From assembly GCF_000520015.2 (NCBI RefSeq), contig NZ_CP007044.2, positions 248,001-312,000 on the forward strand: DNA of 64,000 nt, given 5' to 3'. Position 1 is the stretch's first letter. Every line of letters begins with the position of its first letter. Below are positions 37,600 to 46,862 of the stretch, piece after piece. Origin of the DNA: Chania multitudinisentens RB-25. Its GTDB lineage: Bacteria > Pseudomonadota > Gammaproteobacteria > Enterobacterales > Enterobacteriaceae. Both the position numbers and the translations under genes were made by a program. The notes below the pieces were generated by a model. It was not told where the DNA came from. It worked only from the letters and a program-made list of their open reading frames with translations, and ran no database searches.

Positions 37600-37664
37600 G
37601 TTATCCCTATCCTACTCCAAGTTGCAACTTAGGAGGCTATTGGGTATCGCTTATTATGCTGACA

Positions 37665-38675
37665 TTATCTGTTGCGCGTTGGTTCCGGCGACTTCATGTA
37701 GCGGAAGAAATCGCTTTCCGGGCTCAACACCAACACATCCTGATTACCTTGACTGAAGCTGGTTTCATAAGCACTCAGGCTACGGATAAAGCTGTAGAAG
37801 TCAGGATCTTGACTGAAAGCCTCAGCAAACAGTCTGGCAGCTTCCGCATCGCCCGCACCACGGGTGATACGCGCCTGACGCTCCGCTTCCGCTATCGTAC
37901 GGGTCACTTCATAGTCGGCGGTCGCTTTCAACTTTTCAGCTTCTTCTTTACCTTGCGAACGGTGACGGCGAGCGACCGCTTCACGTTCTGCACGCATACG
38001 TTGGAAGATCGCATCAGAAACTTCAGCTGGCAGGTTGATCTGTTTGATACGCACGTCAACCACCTCAATCCCCAATGCTGCCATGCTGTTCGGGTTAATC
38101 TGTGGTTGTTTACCGGTGGTTTCACGCTCAACACGCGCAGCAGCAGAAGCGATGGCGTCATCGGCTTCCGTGGTTGCCACTCCGTCATCATCACCCACAG
38201 TACCGGTATTCAACGCATCACGCACATCCGCCATCAGACGACCACGTGAATCGGTAACGATATCACGCACGTCCAGACGGCCAATCTCGGAACGCAGACG
38301 GTCATTGAATTTACGTTTCAGCAGCACCTCTGCCTGAGAAACATCACCGCCACCGGTTGCCAGGTAGTAGCGACTGAAATCACTGATACGCCATTTCAAG
38401 TAAGAATCGACAATCAGGTCTTTCTTCTCGCTGGTAACAAAGCGGTCAGCCTGGTTTTCCATGGTCTGGATACGCGCGTCCAGCATTTTTACCGTTTCAA
38501 TGAACGGGATCTTGAAATGCAGGCCTGGTGCAAATACCACAGGTTTGTTTTCACTGTCGCGCAGAACCTTGCTGAAACGCAGCACAATACCACGCTCGCC
38601 TTCCTGTACAACAAACATTGAGGCATAAAGCGCCACCAGCACCGCTGCGACGATAACTATTAAAGACTTACGCAT
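37665..38675 (-). CDS. hflC: FtsH protease modulator HflC
   Basis: A 336-residue SPFH/band-7 protein (E. coli 334) with an N-terminal membrane anchor (SLIVIVAAVLVALYASMFVV) and a periplasmic band-7 domain followed by an Ala/Glu-rich coiled coil (RTIAEAERQARITRGAGDAE). With HflK it forms the cage around FtsH that tunes membrane-protein degradation. Starts 3 bases after hflK. Confidence 0.97.
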   Translation of the reverse strand: MRKSLIVIVAAVLVALYASMFVVQEGERGIVLRFSKVLRDSENKPVVFAPGLHFKIPFIETVKMLDARIQTMENQADRFVTSEKKDLIVDSYLKWRISDFSRYYLATGGGDVSQAEVLLKRKFNDRLRSEIGRLDVRDIVTDSRGRLMADVRDALNTGTVGDDDGVATTEADDAIASAAARVERETTGKQPQINPNSMAALGIEVVDVRIKQINLPAEVSDAIFQRMRAEREAVARRHRSQGKEEAEKLKATADYEVTRTIAEAERQARITRGAGDAEAARLFAEAFSQDPDFYSFIRSLSAYETSFSQGNQDVLVLSPESDFFRYMKSPEPTRNR

Positions 38676-38678
38676 TGA

Positions 38679-39938
38679 TTATTCTCTCCCTACGCGAGTG
38701 TTATCGCTACGCTGCGTATTTGCCCGGCGTTGGTCTATCACAGAACCCGCGCTTGAGCCATTGGAACTCGCCTCCGAGGAACTACTGGAGGATGGAGCGG
38801 GATCGAGACGAATCAGGCTGGTATCTTTATTGCCTTCGGTCACAGCTTTACCGGCCTGGCCTCGCAGCATTTGATCCAGTGGCAACACCATCAGATTATT
38901 GTTGCCTTTGTCATTTACCAACACCTTGCGGGTATGGCTCAGAACTCTCTCCATGGTTTCGATGTACATACGTTCACGGGTGATTTCTGGTGCAGACCTG
39001 TACTCTGGCAATAACTTGGTAAAGCGCGCAACTTCACCCTGGGCTTCCAGAACGGTCTTGGCCTGATAAGCGCGTGCATCCTCTAACAGGCGTTGAGCAT
39101 GGCCATTAGCGCGTGGCTGCACTTCGTTAGCGTAGGCTTCCGCTTCCCGAATAGATTGTTGCTCGTTCTCACGAGCGGCAATCGCATCATCAAACGCCGC
39201 TTTCACCTCTTCCGGCGGGCGAGCAGCCTGGAAGTTGACGTCCAGCAGGGTAATACCCATTTTGTACGGGCGAATGGTTTCTTCCAGCACGCGCTGAGTA
39301 TCGCTACGCACAATGGTTCGGCCTTCCGTCAGGATCTTATCCATGGTGTATTTACCGATGACGCCGCGCAATGCGCTATCCGTCGCCTGTCGCAGGCTGT
39401 TATTGGCATCGGTCACGCTAAACAGGTAAGCGGCTGGATCAGAAACGCGGTACTGCACGTTCATTTCCACCCGCACGACGTTCTCGTCGGAAGTCAGCAT
39501 CACACCAGAAGCCGCCAGTTCACGCACAGATTCCACGTTGACCGGGCGTACTTGATCAATAAACGTCGGTTTCCAGTTCAGACCCGGCTCCACCAGATGG
39601 CTGAACTTACCAAAACGTGTGACAACACCGCGTTCCGCTTCTTTAATGGTATAGAAGCCGCTGGCTGCCCAAATCACCACCACCGCGACCGCTGCAATAC
39701 CAATAATACGGCCACTGAAACCCGGCCCGGCTGAACCACCGCCGCTATTGTTGTTGGAGCCTCTTCCCCCGCCCAGGCTGCTCAATTTCTTGCTCAGTTT
39801 GCGGAAGATATCATCCAAATCAGGTGGCCCTTGCTCGCGACCGCCTTTGTTGTTACCGCCAGAGTTGCCGCTATTATTATTGCTGCTCCCCCACGGGTCG
39901 CGGTCCTGTCCGTTATTACCGGGCTGATTCCACGCCAT
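38679..39938 (-). CDS. hflK: FtsH protease modulator HflK
   Basis: A 419-residue SPFH protein. A low-complexity Asn/Gly-rich cytoplasmic N-terminus (1-75), one transmembrane helix (78-97, IIGIAAVAVVVIWAASGFYT), the band-7 domain (FGKFSHLVEPGLNWKP) and a Ser-rich C-terminal tail. It partners HflC in the FtsH holoenzyme. It lies 92 bases after hflX in the miaA-hfq-hflX-hflK-hflC unit. Confidence 0.97.
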   Translation of the reverse strand: MAWNQPGNNGQDRDPWGSSNNNSGNSGGNNKGGREQGPPDLDDIFRKLSKKLSSLGGGRGSNNNSGGGSAGPGFSGRIIGIAAVAVVVIWAASGFYTIKEAERGVVTRFGKFSHLVEPGLNWKPTFIDQVRPVNVESVRELAASGVMLTSDENVVRVEMNVQYRVSDPAAYLFSVTDANNSLRQATDSALRGVIGKYTMDKILTEGRTIVRSDTQRVLEETIRPYKMGITLLDVNFQAARPPEEVKAAFDDAIAARENEQQSIREAEAYANEVQPRANGHAQRLLEDARAYQAKTVLEAQGEVARFTKLLPEYRSAPEITRERMYIETMERVLSHTRKVLVNDKGNNNLMVLPLDQMLRGQAGKAVTEGNKDTSLIRLDPAPSSSSSSEASSNGSSAGSVIDQRRANTQRSDNTRVGRE

Positions 39939-40030
39939 GTTTTAGCTCCATTATTCTGTGATTGGGTACTTCAGGCTAATACTTAATTCACTCGTCTATA
40001 GAACGGGCGATTAAATGTAACAGGATATGA

Positions 40031-41311
40031 TCATACGATAAAGTTAATCAGTTCCTTTTCCTGCTTACAGAGGCGACGCCACTCCACGATCGGCATACGT
40101 ACTACCACGCCGATACTGCCGTCCTCTTCAATCCACTCTTTTTCGATTGCCTGAATCTGATAAAAACGGCTTCGCAGACGGCCCGCCTGCGGAGGTAAAC
40201 GCAATTCATGATGCGCAATTTCCCCCGATAAACGCTCCGTCAACGCCTGCAATAGCAACGGAATACCTTCTCCACTGGCGGCGGACAACCACACTCGGAT
40301 CGGTAAATTTTCATCGTTGCGATCAATACGCGGGACAAAATCATCCAGCATATCTATTTTGTTCATCACTAACAGTGTAGGGATCTCATCCGACTCAATC
40401 TCTGCCAGTACGGTATTCACCGCTTCAATGTTTTCATTCAGCCGAGTATCCGCAGCGTCGATAACATGTAATAACAAAGAGGCCTGGCGCGTCTCTTGCA
40501 GGGTTGCTTTGAAAGCGGCAACAAGATCATGCGGCAGGTGCCGGATAAAACCTACGGTATCCGCCAACACGGTATCACCTACATCCACCACGTCAATACG
40601 CCGCAGGGTAGGGTCCAAGGTAGCAAACAGCTGGTCTGCCGCATAAACCTCGGCAGAGGTCATTCGATTAAACAGGGTAGATTTCCCGGCGTTAGTGTAA
40701 CCCACCAGTGATACGGTTGGCACATCGGCACGGGTACGCGCCCGCCGCCCTTGCTCGCGCTGCTTTTCTACACGCTCCAGGCGCTTAAGAATCAGGCTGA
40801 TGCGATCACGCAGCAAACGACGGTCCGTTTCTAACTGGGTTTCTCCCGGCCCACGCAGGCCAATCCCCCCTTTCTGGCGCTCAAGGTGAGTCCACCCCCG
40901 AACCAGACGGGTAGCAATATGGCGCAACTGCGCCAGTTCAACCTGTAGCTTACCTTCATGAGTACGGGCACGCTGGGCAAAAATATCTAAAATCAACCCG
41001 GTGCGATCGATCACACGGCATTCACACAGGCGTTCGAGATTTCTCTCCTGCGCTGGGGAAAGGGAATGATCAAACAAGACAACAGATGCGCCACTGGCTT
41101 TCACCGCATCGGCAATTTCTTCGGCCTTTCCTTCACCGACAAAGAATTTGGGATGTGGTGCTTTGCGGCTGCCAGTCACCACTTGCAAAGCCTCAACGCC
41201 CGCAGAGGATACCAGCGATTCGAATTCACTGAGATCTTCTGTATCTTTATCTTGCGAGAAATAGATATGAACCAGTACGGCCTGTTCACCAGTTTCATAA
41301 CGGTCAAACAA
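40031..41311 (-). CDS. hflX: Ribosome-associated GTPase HflX
   Basis: A 426-residue GTPase identical in length to E. coli HflX. The N-terminal glycine-rich nucleotide-binding domain and coiled linker precede the G domain with G1 GYTNAGKS, G3 DTVGFI and G4 NKID. It splits or rescues stalled 70S ribosomes under stress. The start appears to be TTG with GAGAGG 8 bases upstream, giving the family N-terminus MFDRYETGEQAVLVHIYF; no ATG fits. Confidence 0.95.
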   Translation of the reverse strand: MFDRYETGEQAVLVHIYFSQDKDTEDLSEFESLVSSAGVEALQVVTGSRKAPHPKFFVGEGKAEEIADAVKASGASVVLFDHSLSPAQERNLERLCECRVIDRTGLILDIFAQRARTHEGKLQVELAQLRHIATRLVRGWTHLERQKGGIGLRGPGETQLETDRRLLRDRISLILKRLERVEKQREQGRRARTRADVPTVSLVGYTNAGKSTLFNRMTSAEVYAADQLFATLDPTLRRIDVVDVGDTVLADTVGFIRHLPHDLVAAFKATLQETRQASLLLHVIDAADTRLNENIEAVNTVLAEIESDEIPTLLVMNKIDMLDDFVPRIDRNDENLPIRVWLSAASGEGIPLLLQALTERLSGEIAHHELRLPPQAGRLRSRFYQIQAIEKEWIEEDGSIGVVVRMPIVEWRRLCKQEKELINFIV

Positions 41312-41409
41312 GCGTGTAACCTCTCAAACGGACAAAAACCGCGGGTGCGGAGGGCATAAACAGCACTTTACTGCTTATGCTCCCCATCATGGTTGGCTCG
41401 CAACGCGCT

Positions 41410-41715
41410 TTATTCAGCGTCATCGCTTTCCTGCTGCGGCTGCTGTGGCGCAGACGGGTTGCTACCATGGTGATAGTTACTGGTGCCACTCGGATTGTTG
41501 CTATGGTGCGATACCGGACGTGACGGGACAACGGTGGAGATAGCATGCTTATAAACCATCTGGCTCACCGTATTTTTCAACAGGATGACAAACTGGTCAA
41601 AAGACTCAATCTGGCCTTGCAGCTTAATACCATTCACCAAATAAATAGAAACCGGAACACGTTCACGACGCAATGCGTTCAGGAACGGATCTTGCAAAGA
41701 TTGCCCCTTAGCCAT
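41410..41715 (-). CDS. hfq: RNA chaperone Hfq
   Basis: A 101-residue Sm-like protein (E. coli 102). Sm1 and Sm2 motifs are present (VSIYLVNGIKLQGQIESFD; YKHAISTVVP), as are the proximal-face residues QSLQDPFLNALRRERVP and the flexible His/Asn/Gln-rich tail. It pairs small RNAs with their targets. Located between miaA (115-base gap, own promoter likely) and hflX. Confidence 0.98.
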   Translation of the reverse strand: MAKGQSLQDPFLNALRRERVPVSIYLVNGIKLQGQIESFDQFVILLKNTVSQMVYKHAISTVVPSRPVSHHSNNPSGTSNYHHGSNPSAPQQPQQESDDAE

Positions 41716-41829
41716 TCTATCTTTTCCTTATTTGCTTGTTGTTATTAACTAAGAACCTATTGGCTCTAAAATAAACGACCTAAAAAATTTGCGCGCTGAA
41801 TACTCATCAATTGTACACAATCACTCAAC

Positions 41830-42771
41830 CTATGCACTAACAACCTGTATTACCGAGTCCAAAGCCTCTCCCGGCTTTTCACTGTCCAACCAATGAACCG
41901 ACTCCCAACCCCGTAACCAGGTCATTTGGCGTTTGGCCAACTGACGTGTTGCGCAAATACCACGATAAACCATCTCATCGTAACTAATTTCGCCAGACAA
42001 ATATGACCACATCTGACGGTAACCGACACAACGAACAGAAGGCAGATCCGTATGTAAATCTCCCCGCGCAAAAAGTGCACGCGCTTCCGTCTCAAAACCT
42101 GCCACCAACATCTGCTCAAAACGCAGCGCAATGCGTTGATGTAATAACTCACGGCTGACTGGCGCTATCGCAAACTGGTGAACATGATACGGCAACGATT
42201 CACCCGAAATTTTAGTCAGTTCCGTTAAAGTTTTACCCGAAATAAAAAAAACTTCCAGTGCTCTGGACAGTCTCTGCGGATCATTCGGATGAATTCGCAA
42301 CGCCGCAACCGGATCAATTTCCTGCAACTGCTGGTGCAACGCTCCCCATCCCTGCTCTGCCGCTTGCTGTTCAATACGCTCTCGTACCGCCGGATCGGCA
42401 GACGGCAACGGCGATAATCCTTCCAATAACGCCTTGAAATAGAGCATAGTTCCCCCCACCAGCAGTGGGATACGCCCAGCAGCGGTAATGTCATGCATCT
42501 CTTGCAGCGCATCGGCCCGAAAATCAGCGGCAGAATAAGCCTCGGCAGGATCACGGATATCAATCAACCGATGCGGTGCCTGCACCCGTTCCTCTGGCGT
42601 CGGTTTGGCGGTGCCGATATCCATACCACGATAAATCAGTGCAGAATCCACGCTGATCAATTCCACAGGCAGGCGTTCACGCAGTGCCATTGCCAAGGCC
42701 GTTTTACCCGAGGCCGTCGGCCCCATGATAAAAATAGCCGGAGAACGAGGTGTCATTTCAATTTCAGTCAT
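41830..42771 (-). CDS. miaA: tRNA dimethylallyltransferase MiaA
   Basis: A 313-residue enzyme that adds the dimethylallyl group to A37 of tRNAs reading UNN codons. Walker A GPTASGKT at residues 17-24, the catalytic SVDSALIYRGMDIGTAKP and the C-terminal TRQLAKRQMTWLRGW. The ATG at 42771 lies inside the mutL stop (8-base overlap, CATGACTGA), which suggests translational coupling; a longer frame upstream is just mutL sequence and is rejected. Confidence 0.97.
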   Translation of the reverse strand: MTEIEMTPRSPAIFIMGPTASGKTALAMALRERLPVELISVDSALIYRGMDIGTAKPTPEERVQAPHRLIDIRDPAEAYSAADFRADALQEMHDITAAGRIPLLVGGTMLYFKALLEGLSPLPSADPAVRERIEQQAAEQGWGALHQQLQEIDPVAALRIHPNDPQRLSRALEVFFISGKTLTELTKISGESLPYHVHQFAIAPVSRELLHQRIALRFEQMLVAGFETEARALFARGDLHTDLPSVRCVGYRQMWSYLSGEISYDEMVYRGICATRQLAKRQMTWLRGWESVHWLDSEKPGEALDSVIQVVSA

Positions 42772-44626
42772 GCTTAAAAGCAGCCAGTGCAGCCTGTAAA
42801 TCAACGGGTTGTAACAGACCGCTGGGTGGTGATTTGACCAACTGCGGGCAAAGTCGCTCAACGTCGGTCAGCAATTGTATCGCTTGTGAACTGTTCCACT
42901 GTTCATGCTCACTGCCTAAATGGCGGGCAATCCAAGTCGCCAGCATGGTGTGCGACATCTCTTGATGTTCAGCCAGGTAGCCTAGCAGTTCAGGTATCAG
43001 TTTTTGTAAGTTTTGTTGCCGTAACGGTAAAGGGACTGCGCGTAACGTCACACGCCCGTGATCGGATTGCAGTTCCAGCCCCATTTTCGCCAACAGAGCC
43101 TGGTGCTGCACACAGGCTGCTGCTTCATTTTTATTTAATGTCAGTTTTATAGGGATCAGCAGCGGTTGCGGGCGCAACCCTTCTTCAGATGGGCAAAGCT
43201 GCGCCTGACGCAACCAACGTTCGGCTATTGGCAAATTTAGCATAACCAACTGCTGGCGTTGTTCAATCAGCGCATAACACGGAGGATAAACCATCAACAC
43301 TCGGCCAAAACTGTGCTGGCTGCCCGCCAGCGGTGCTTCCTGAACGGTTTTGGCCGGTGGAAACAGAGGCTGTTTCGTGGGTTCCATTGCTGGCGCGGCC
43401 TGCAACAGCTTACCGTACAATTCACCTTCACGCTTTTGGTAGCCTGCGCCAGCCTGATAAGCTGGCTGAGGCGTTCGCTCACGGGCTACAACCGAAGCTG
43501 TCTGCTGCGATTCCCGTTGAGGGGCTGGCTGAGAGAAATGGTTACCGCCTGCCGCAACACGGTTTTCAGGCTGCCAAACCGGGGTTGCCTGCGCGTTTTC
43601 CTCTTCTTCCAACGGCAATGGCACATTACCAGCCTGCTGCAACACGGTGGTAACCGCCTGATAGATAAAATCATGCACCAACCGAGCCTGATGGAAACGC
43701 ACTTCGTGCTTTGCCGGATGGACATTCACATCCACCTGATGGGGATCAACATCAAGATAGAGCACGTAGGCTGGTTGCTGATCGTTTTTTAACTGATCCT
43801 GATACGCTTGGCGAATGGCATGGTTAATCAGGCGATCGCGCATCATCCGGCTGTTAACGTAGCAGTATTGCATTTCTCCCAGTTGGCGTGCGCCTTCAGG
43901 ATCGGCCACCCAACCACGGATAGTGAGATCACCGTGCTGCCAAGAAATCGTCAGCGCATGCTGTAAAAAGGCCGGGCCGCAAATGCTGGCCAAACGCCGT
44001 TCATGCTGGCTTTCTTCTTTGGCTGCACGATATTGGCGCACCAGTTTACCGTTGTGATTCAGATTGATTGCCACATCGAAACGCGCCAAGGCAATGCGCC
44101 GCACCACTTCATCGATATGGCCGAACTCGGTTTTTTCCGTGCGCATAAATTTGCGCCGGGCCGGGGTGTTGTAAAACAAATCGAGCACTTCTACCGTACT
44201 GCCCACCGGGTGAGCAGCGGGTTTGACCGTCACGGCCTGCTCTCGCCCTTCCGCATAAGCCTGCCAGGCTTCGTCTTGTTCTGCCGTACGGGAAGTGAGT
44301 GTCAGGCGCGAAACTGAACTGATGCTCGCCAACGCTTCGCCACGGAAACCCAGGCTGACAATCGCTTCCAAATCATCAAGAGTACTGATTTTGCTGGTGG
44401 CATGGCGTGCCAGCGCCAACGTGAGATCTGCCTTGCCAATCCCGCAGCCATTGTCGCGGATGCGGATCAACTTGGCACCACCGCGTTCGATATCGATATC
44501 AATACGCGTCGCCCCTGCGTCCAGGCTGTTTTCTACCAGCTCCTTCACTACCGACGCAGGCCGTTCGACCACTTCTCCGGCGGCAATCTGGTTGGCGAGC
44601 TGTGGCGGTAACACCTGGATAGGCAT
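42764..44626 (-). CDS. mutL: DNA mismatch repair protein MutL
   Basis: A 620-residue GHKL ATPase (E. coli 615). N-terminal motifs ELVENSLDAGATRI, IRDNGCGIGK and GFRGEALASISSV are intact, followed by a Pro/Gln-rich linker (about 335-430) and a C-terminal dimerisation domain ending in LQAALAAFKHD. Like E. coli MutL it appears to lack the endonuclease motif DQHA(X)2E(X)4E. Couples MutS recognition to MutH/UvrD. 23 bases after amiB. Confidence 0.97.
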   Translation of the reverse strand: MPIQVLPPQLANQIAAGEVVERPASVVKELVENSLDAGATRIDIDIERGGAKLIRIRDNGCGIGKADLTLALARHATSKISTLDDLEAIVSLGFRGEALASISSVSRLTLTSRTAEQDEAWQAYAEGREQAVTVKPAAHPVGSTVEVLDLFYNTPARRKFMRTEKTEFGHIDEVVRRIALARFDVAINLNHNGKLVRQYRAAKEESQHERRLASICGPAFLQHALTISWQHGDLTIRGWVADPEGARQLGEMQYCYVNSRMMRDRLINHAIRQAYQDQLKNDQQPAYVLYLDVDPHQVDVNVHPAKHEVRFHQARLVHDFIYQAVTTVLQQAGNVPLPLEEEENAQATPVWQPENRVAAGGNHFSQPAPQRESQQTASVVARERTPQPAYQAGAGYQKREGELYGKLLQAAPAMEPTKQPLFPPAKTVQEAPLAGSQHSFGRVLMVYPPCYALIEQRQQLVMLNLPIAERWLRQAQLCPSEEGLRPQPLLIPIKLTLNKNEAAACVQHQALLAKMGLELQSDHGRVTLRAVPLPLRQQNLQKLIPELLGYLAEHQEMSHTMLATWIARHLGSEHEQWNSSQAIQLLTDVERLCPQLVKSPPSGLLQPVDLQAALAAFKHD

Positions 44627-44649
44627 GCGTCTCCCTCTATTTTATGGTA

Positions 44650-46374
44650 TCAGGCTTGCGGAATGGTCAGTATTCGATCCAATGGCGCAACGTCCGACTT
44701 TAGTTTGTTCACTCGTTTCAATTCACTGACGCTGACACCATAACGCGCAGCAATAGATGACAAGGTATCCCCGCGTGCCACTTTGTGTTTGGTCGGCGCA
44801 TTCACCTTAGCTTTCGCCGGTGTCACTACGTTGCCCCCAGCAGGCACCTTTAAACGCTGGCCAACCCAGACGCCATCTTTCTTCAAGTTGTTAAGATCGC
44901 GCAGCGTCGCCATGCTGGTACCATAGCTATCGGCAATACCAGAGAGTGTTTCTGCACGTTTCACCACGTGAATCTGCGTTTTACCGGTGCTGGTACTACG
45001 CTGGCTTCTCACTGGATTGGCAACCGGTTCTGGCTGCCGCAAATCTTGTGTTGAGGAGTTAACCGCCCCGGCGGTGATCAACGGACGGCTTTCCACCTTG
45101 GGATCGGCTTGTAGCGGATGCGCCAGGAAATAACTACGCAAGCCGTTGTGAATCGCCCGAGCAATTTTCTCCTGATATGCGCTACTGCCTAACAGCCGTT
45201 CCTCCGTGCTATTGCTGATAAACCCGGTTTCCACCAGCAACGATGGAATATCCGGTGAACGCAGTACTCCCAGGCTGGCATGCTCTGGGCGGCTTTTGTG
45301 CAATGAACCGACGATTTGTAACTGCTGCAACACCTTCACCGCCACGTCATAGCCGACGCGCTGTGAATGACCAAACTGCAAATCCAGCACCGCCTGGCTC
45401 AGATAGGGATCGGCCTGGCTGTTGGCCAGCAGATCGCCTGCGCCACCGAGCAGTTCAGACTGCTTCTCATGTTGTTCCAACCAGCCAGCCATCTCACTGT
45501 TGGCGCGGCGGTTGGAAAGCACCCAGACCGAAGCCCCGGTAGCATTTCTATTAGGCGCAGCATCCGCATGAATGGAAACCAGAATATTGGCCCCCTGTTT
45601 ACGGGCGACATCAGAACGCCCCATAACCGAAATAAAGTAATCACCATTACGCGTCAGTACGGGTTTGAACATGGGATCATCATCCAACAACGCCTGCAAA
45701 CGGCGTGCAATGGCAATGGTCACATTCTTTTCTTTCAAACCGTCTTGCCCGATAGCACCGGGGTCTTGCCCACCGTGCCCAGCATCTATCGCCACCACCA
45801 CACGATCGCCGGAACTCGCAGCAACACGGCGGCTACGCGGCGTGATTTCCGGCGCTGTGCCAGAGACTACGGCGGATTTATTGGTAAACGGATTGGAACC
45901 GCTCGGCGTCACCGGTGTTTTACGTACGGGCTCACTGGCTACCGGCACTTGGCGCACGGTATTGGCGTTCCCATTACCTTCCGCAGTAATCGTGAATACC
46001 ACGGTATAGTTATTACCGCTTTGCCGCGTCACCGCTTGCGCTTTTGCACGTCGAGTCAGATCAAAAACCAATCGCACGCTTTGAGCATCTTTTGGCGTGC
46101 TGGAGCGAATGCCTTTCACCAGGTTATGACCACTGAAATTCAGCGGCAGGCCGCCCACTTTACCACTTTGGTTCACATCAAGAATAACGCGGTCAGGCCC
46201 ACGCACCGTGGAAAAATCATACTCCGGCGGCCCCGTAAAACTCACCGTGACCGTGGCTTCATGCTGGGCATTAATGACATTAATATTGGATAACGATGAC
46301 TCAGCCAGCGCACCTGTTGCCCCCAGCAGTACCGTCAAAGCAATAACGATAAATCTTCTCAAACCATGCATCAT
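44650..46374 (-). CDS. amiB: N-acetylmuramoyl-L-alanine amidase AmiB with LysM repeats
   Basis: A 574-residue periplasmic amidase: signal peptide (cleaved near ALA, residue 24), AMIN domain (30-130), zinc amidase_3 domain (about 190-410, with AIDAGHGGQDPGAIG, SIHADAAPN and VETGFISN carrying ligands and catalytic Glu), then two LysM peptidoglycan-binding domains at about 468-512 and 528-573. E. coli AmiB (445 residues) lacks the LysM part; Yersiniaceae forms carry it. Splits septal murein under EnvC activation. 7 bases after tsaE. Confidence 0.95.
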   Translation of the reverse strand: MMHGLRRFIVIALTVLLGATGALAESSLSNINVINAQHEATVTVSFTGPPEYDFSTVRGPDRVILDVNQSGKVGGLPLNFSGHNLVKGIRSSTPKDAQSVRLVFDLTRRAKAQAVTRQSGNNYTVVFTITAEGNGNANTVRQVPVASEPVRKTPVTPSGSNPFTNKSAVVSGTAPEITPRSRRVAASSGDRVVVAIDAGHGGQDPGAIGQDGLKEKNVTIAIARRLQALLDDDPMFKPVLTRNGDYFISVMGRSDVARKQGANILVSIHADAAPNRNATGASVWVLSNRRANSEMAGWLEQHEKQSELLGGAGDLLANSQADPYLSQAVLDLQFGHSQRVGYDVAVKVLQQLQIVGSLHKSRPEHASLGVLRSPDIPSLLVETGFISNSTEERLLGSSAYQEKIARAIHNGLRSYFLAHPLQADPKVESRPLITAGAVNSSTQDLRQPEPVANPVRSQRSTSTGKTQIHVVKRAETLSGIADSYGTSMATLRDLNNLKKDGVWVGQRLKVPAGGNVVTPAKAKVNAPTKHKVARGDTLSSIAARYGVSVSELKRVNKLKSDVAPLDRILTIPQA

Positions 46375-46381
46375 TGCAGCG

Positions 46382-46852
46382 TCATCCTTGTTGCCCGTGA
46401 ATACGATCTAAAAGTTGGGCACCGTAAGTGGAAACCGCCTGAATCTGTGCCTGTCGGCCTTCATTCTGATAAGTGAGATGCAATTCCAGATCGGGAGCGG
46501 GCAAAATACCGGCTCCCTGCTGTGGCCATTCCACCAGGCAAATGGCATCTTGGGCAAAATAATCGCGGATTCCCATAAACTCGAGTTCTTCTGGATCAGC
46601 TAATCTATACAGGTCAAAATGATACACCGCCAACGGAAGCAACGCATACGGCTCCACCAGCGTGTAAGTCGGGCTTTTCACATTCCCCTGATGACCCAGT
46701 GCTTGCAAAAAACCACGGCTGAACGTGGTTTTACCGGCCCCCAAATCACCGTAAAGATAAATAACACTGGCACGCTCGCATGCCTTAGCTAAAGCAGTAC
46801 CTAATGCAACCGTCGCTGCCTCATCCGGCAGAGATAAAACGAGTTCTTTCAT
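46382..46852 (-). CDS. tsaE: tRNA threonylcarbamoyladenosine biosynthesis ATPase TsaE
   Basis: A 156-residue P-loop ATPase with Walker A GDLGAGKTTFSRG, the conserved VKSPTYTLVEPY and HFDLYRLADPEELEFMG segments. It supports TsaB-TsaD in making t6A37 of tRNA. It starts 10 bases after nnr and heads the amiB-mutL run of genes. Confidence 0.97.
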   Translation of the reverse strand: MKELVLSLPDEAATVALGTALAKACERASVIYLYGDLGAGKTTFSRGFLQALGHQGNVKSPTYTLVEPYALLPLAVYHFDLYRLADPEELEFMGIRDYFAQDAICLVEWPQQGAGILPAPDLELHLTYQNEGRQAQIQAVSTYGAQLLDRIHGQQG

Positions 46853-46862
46853 TCGATGATAT

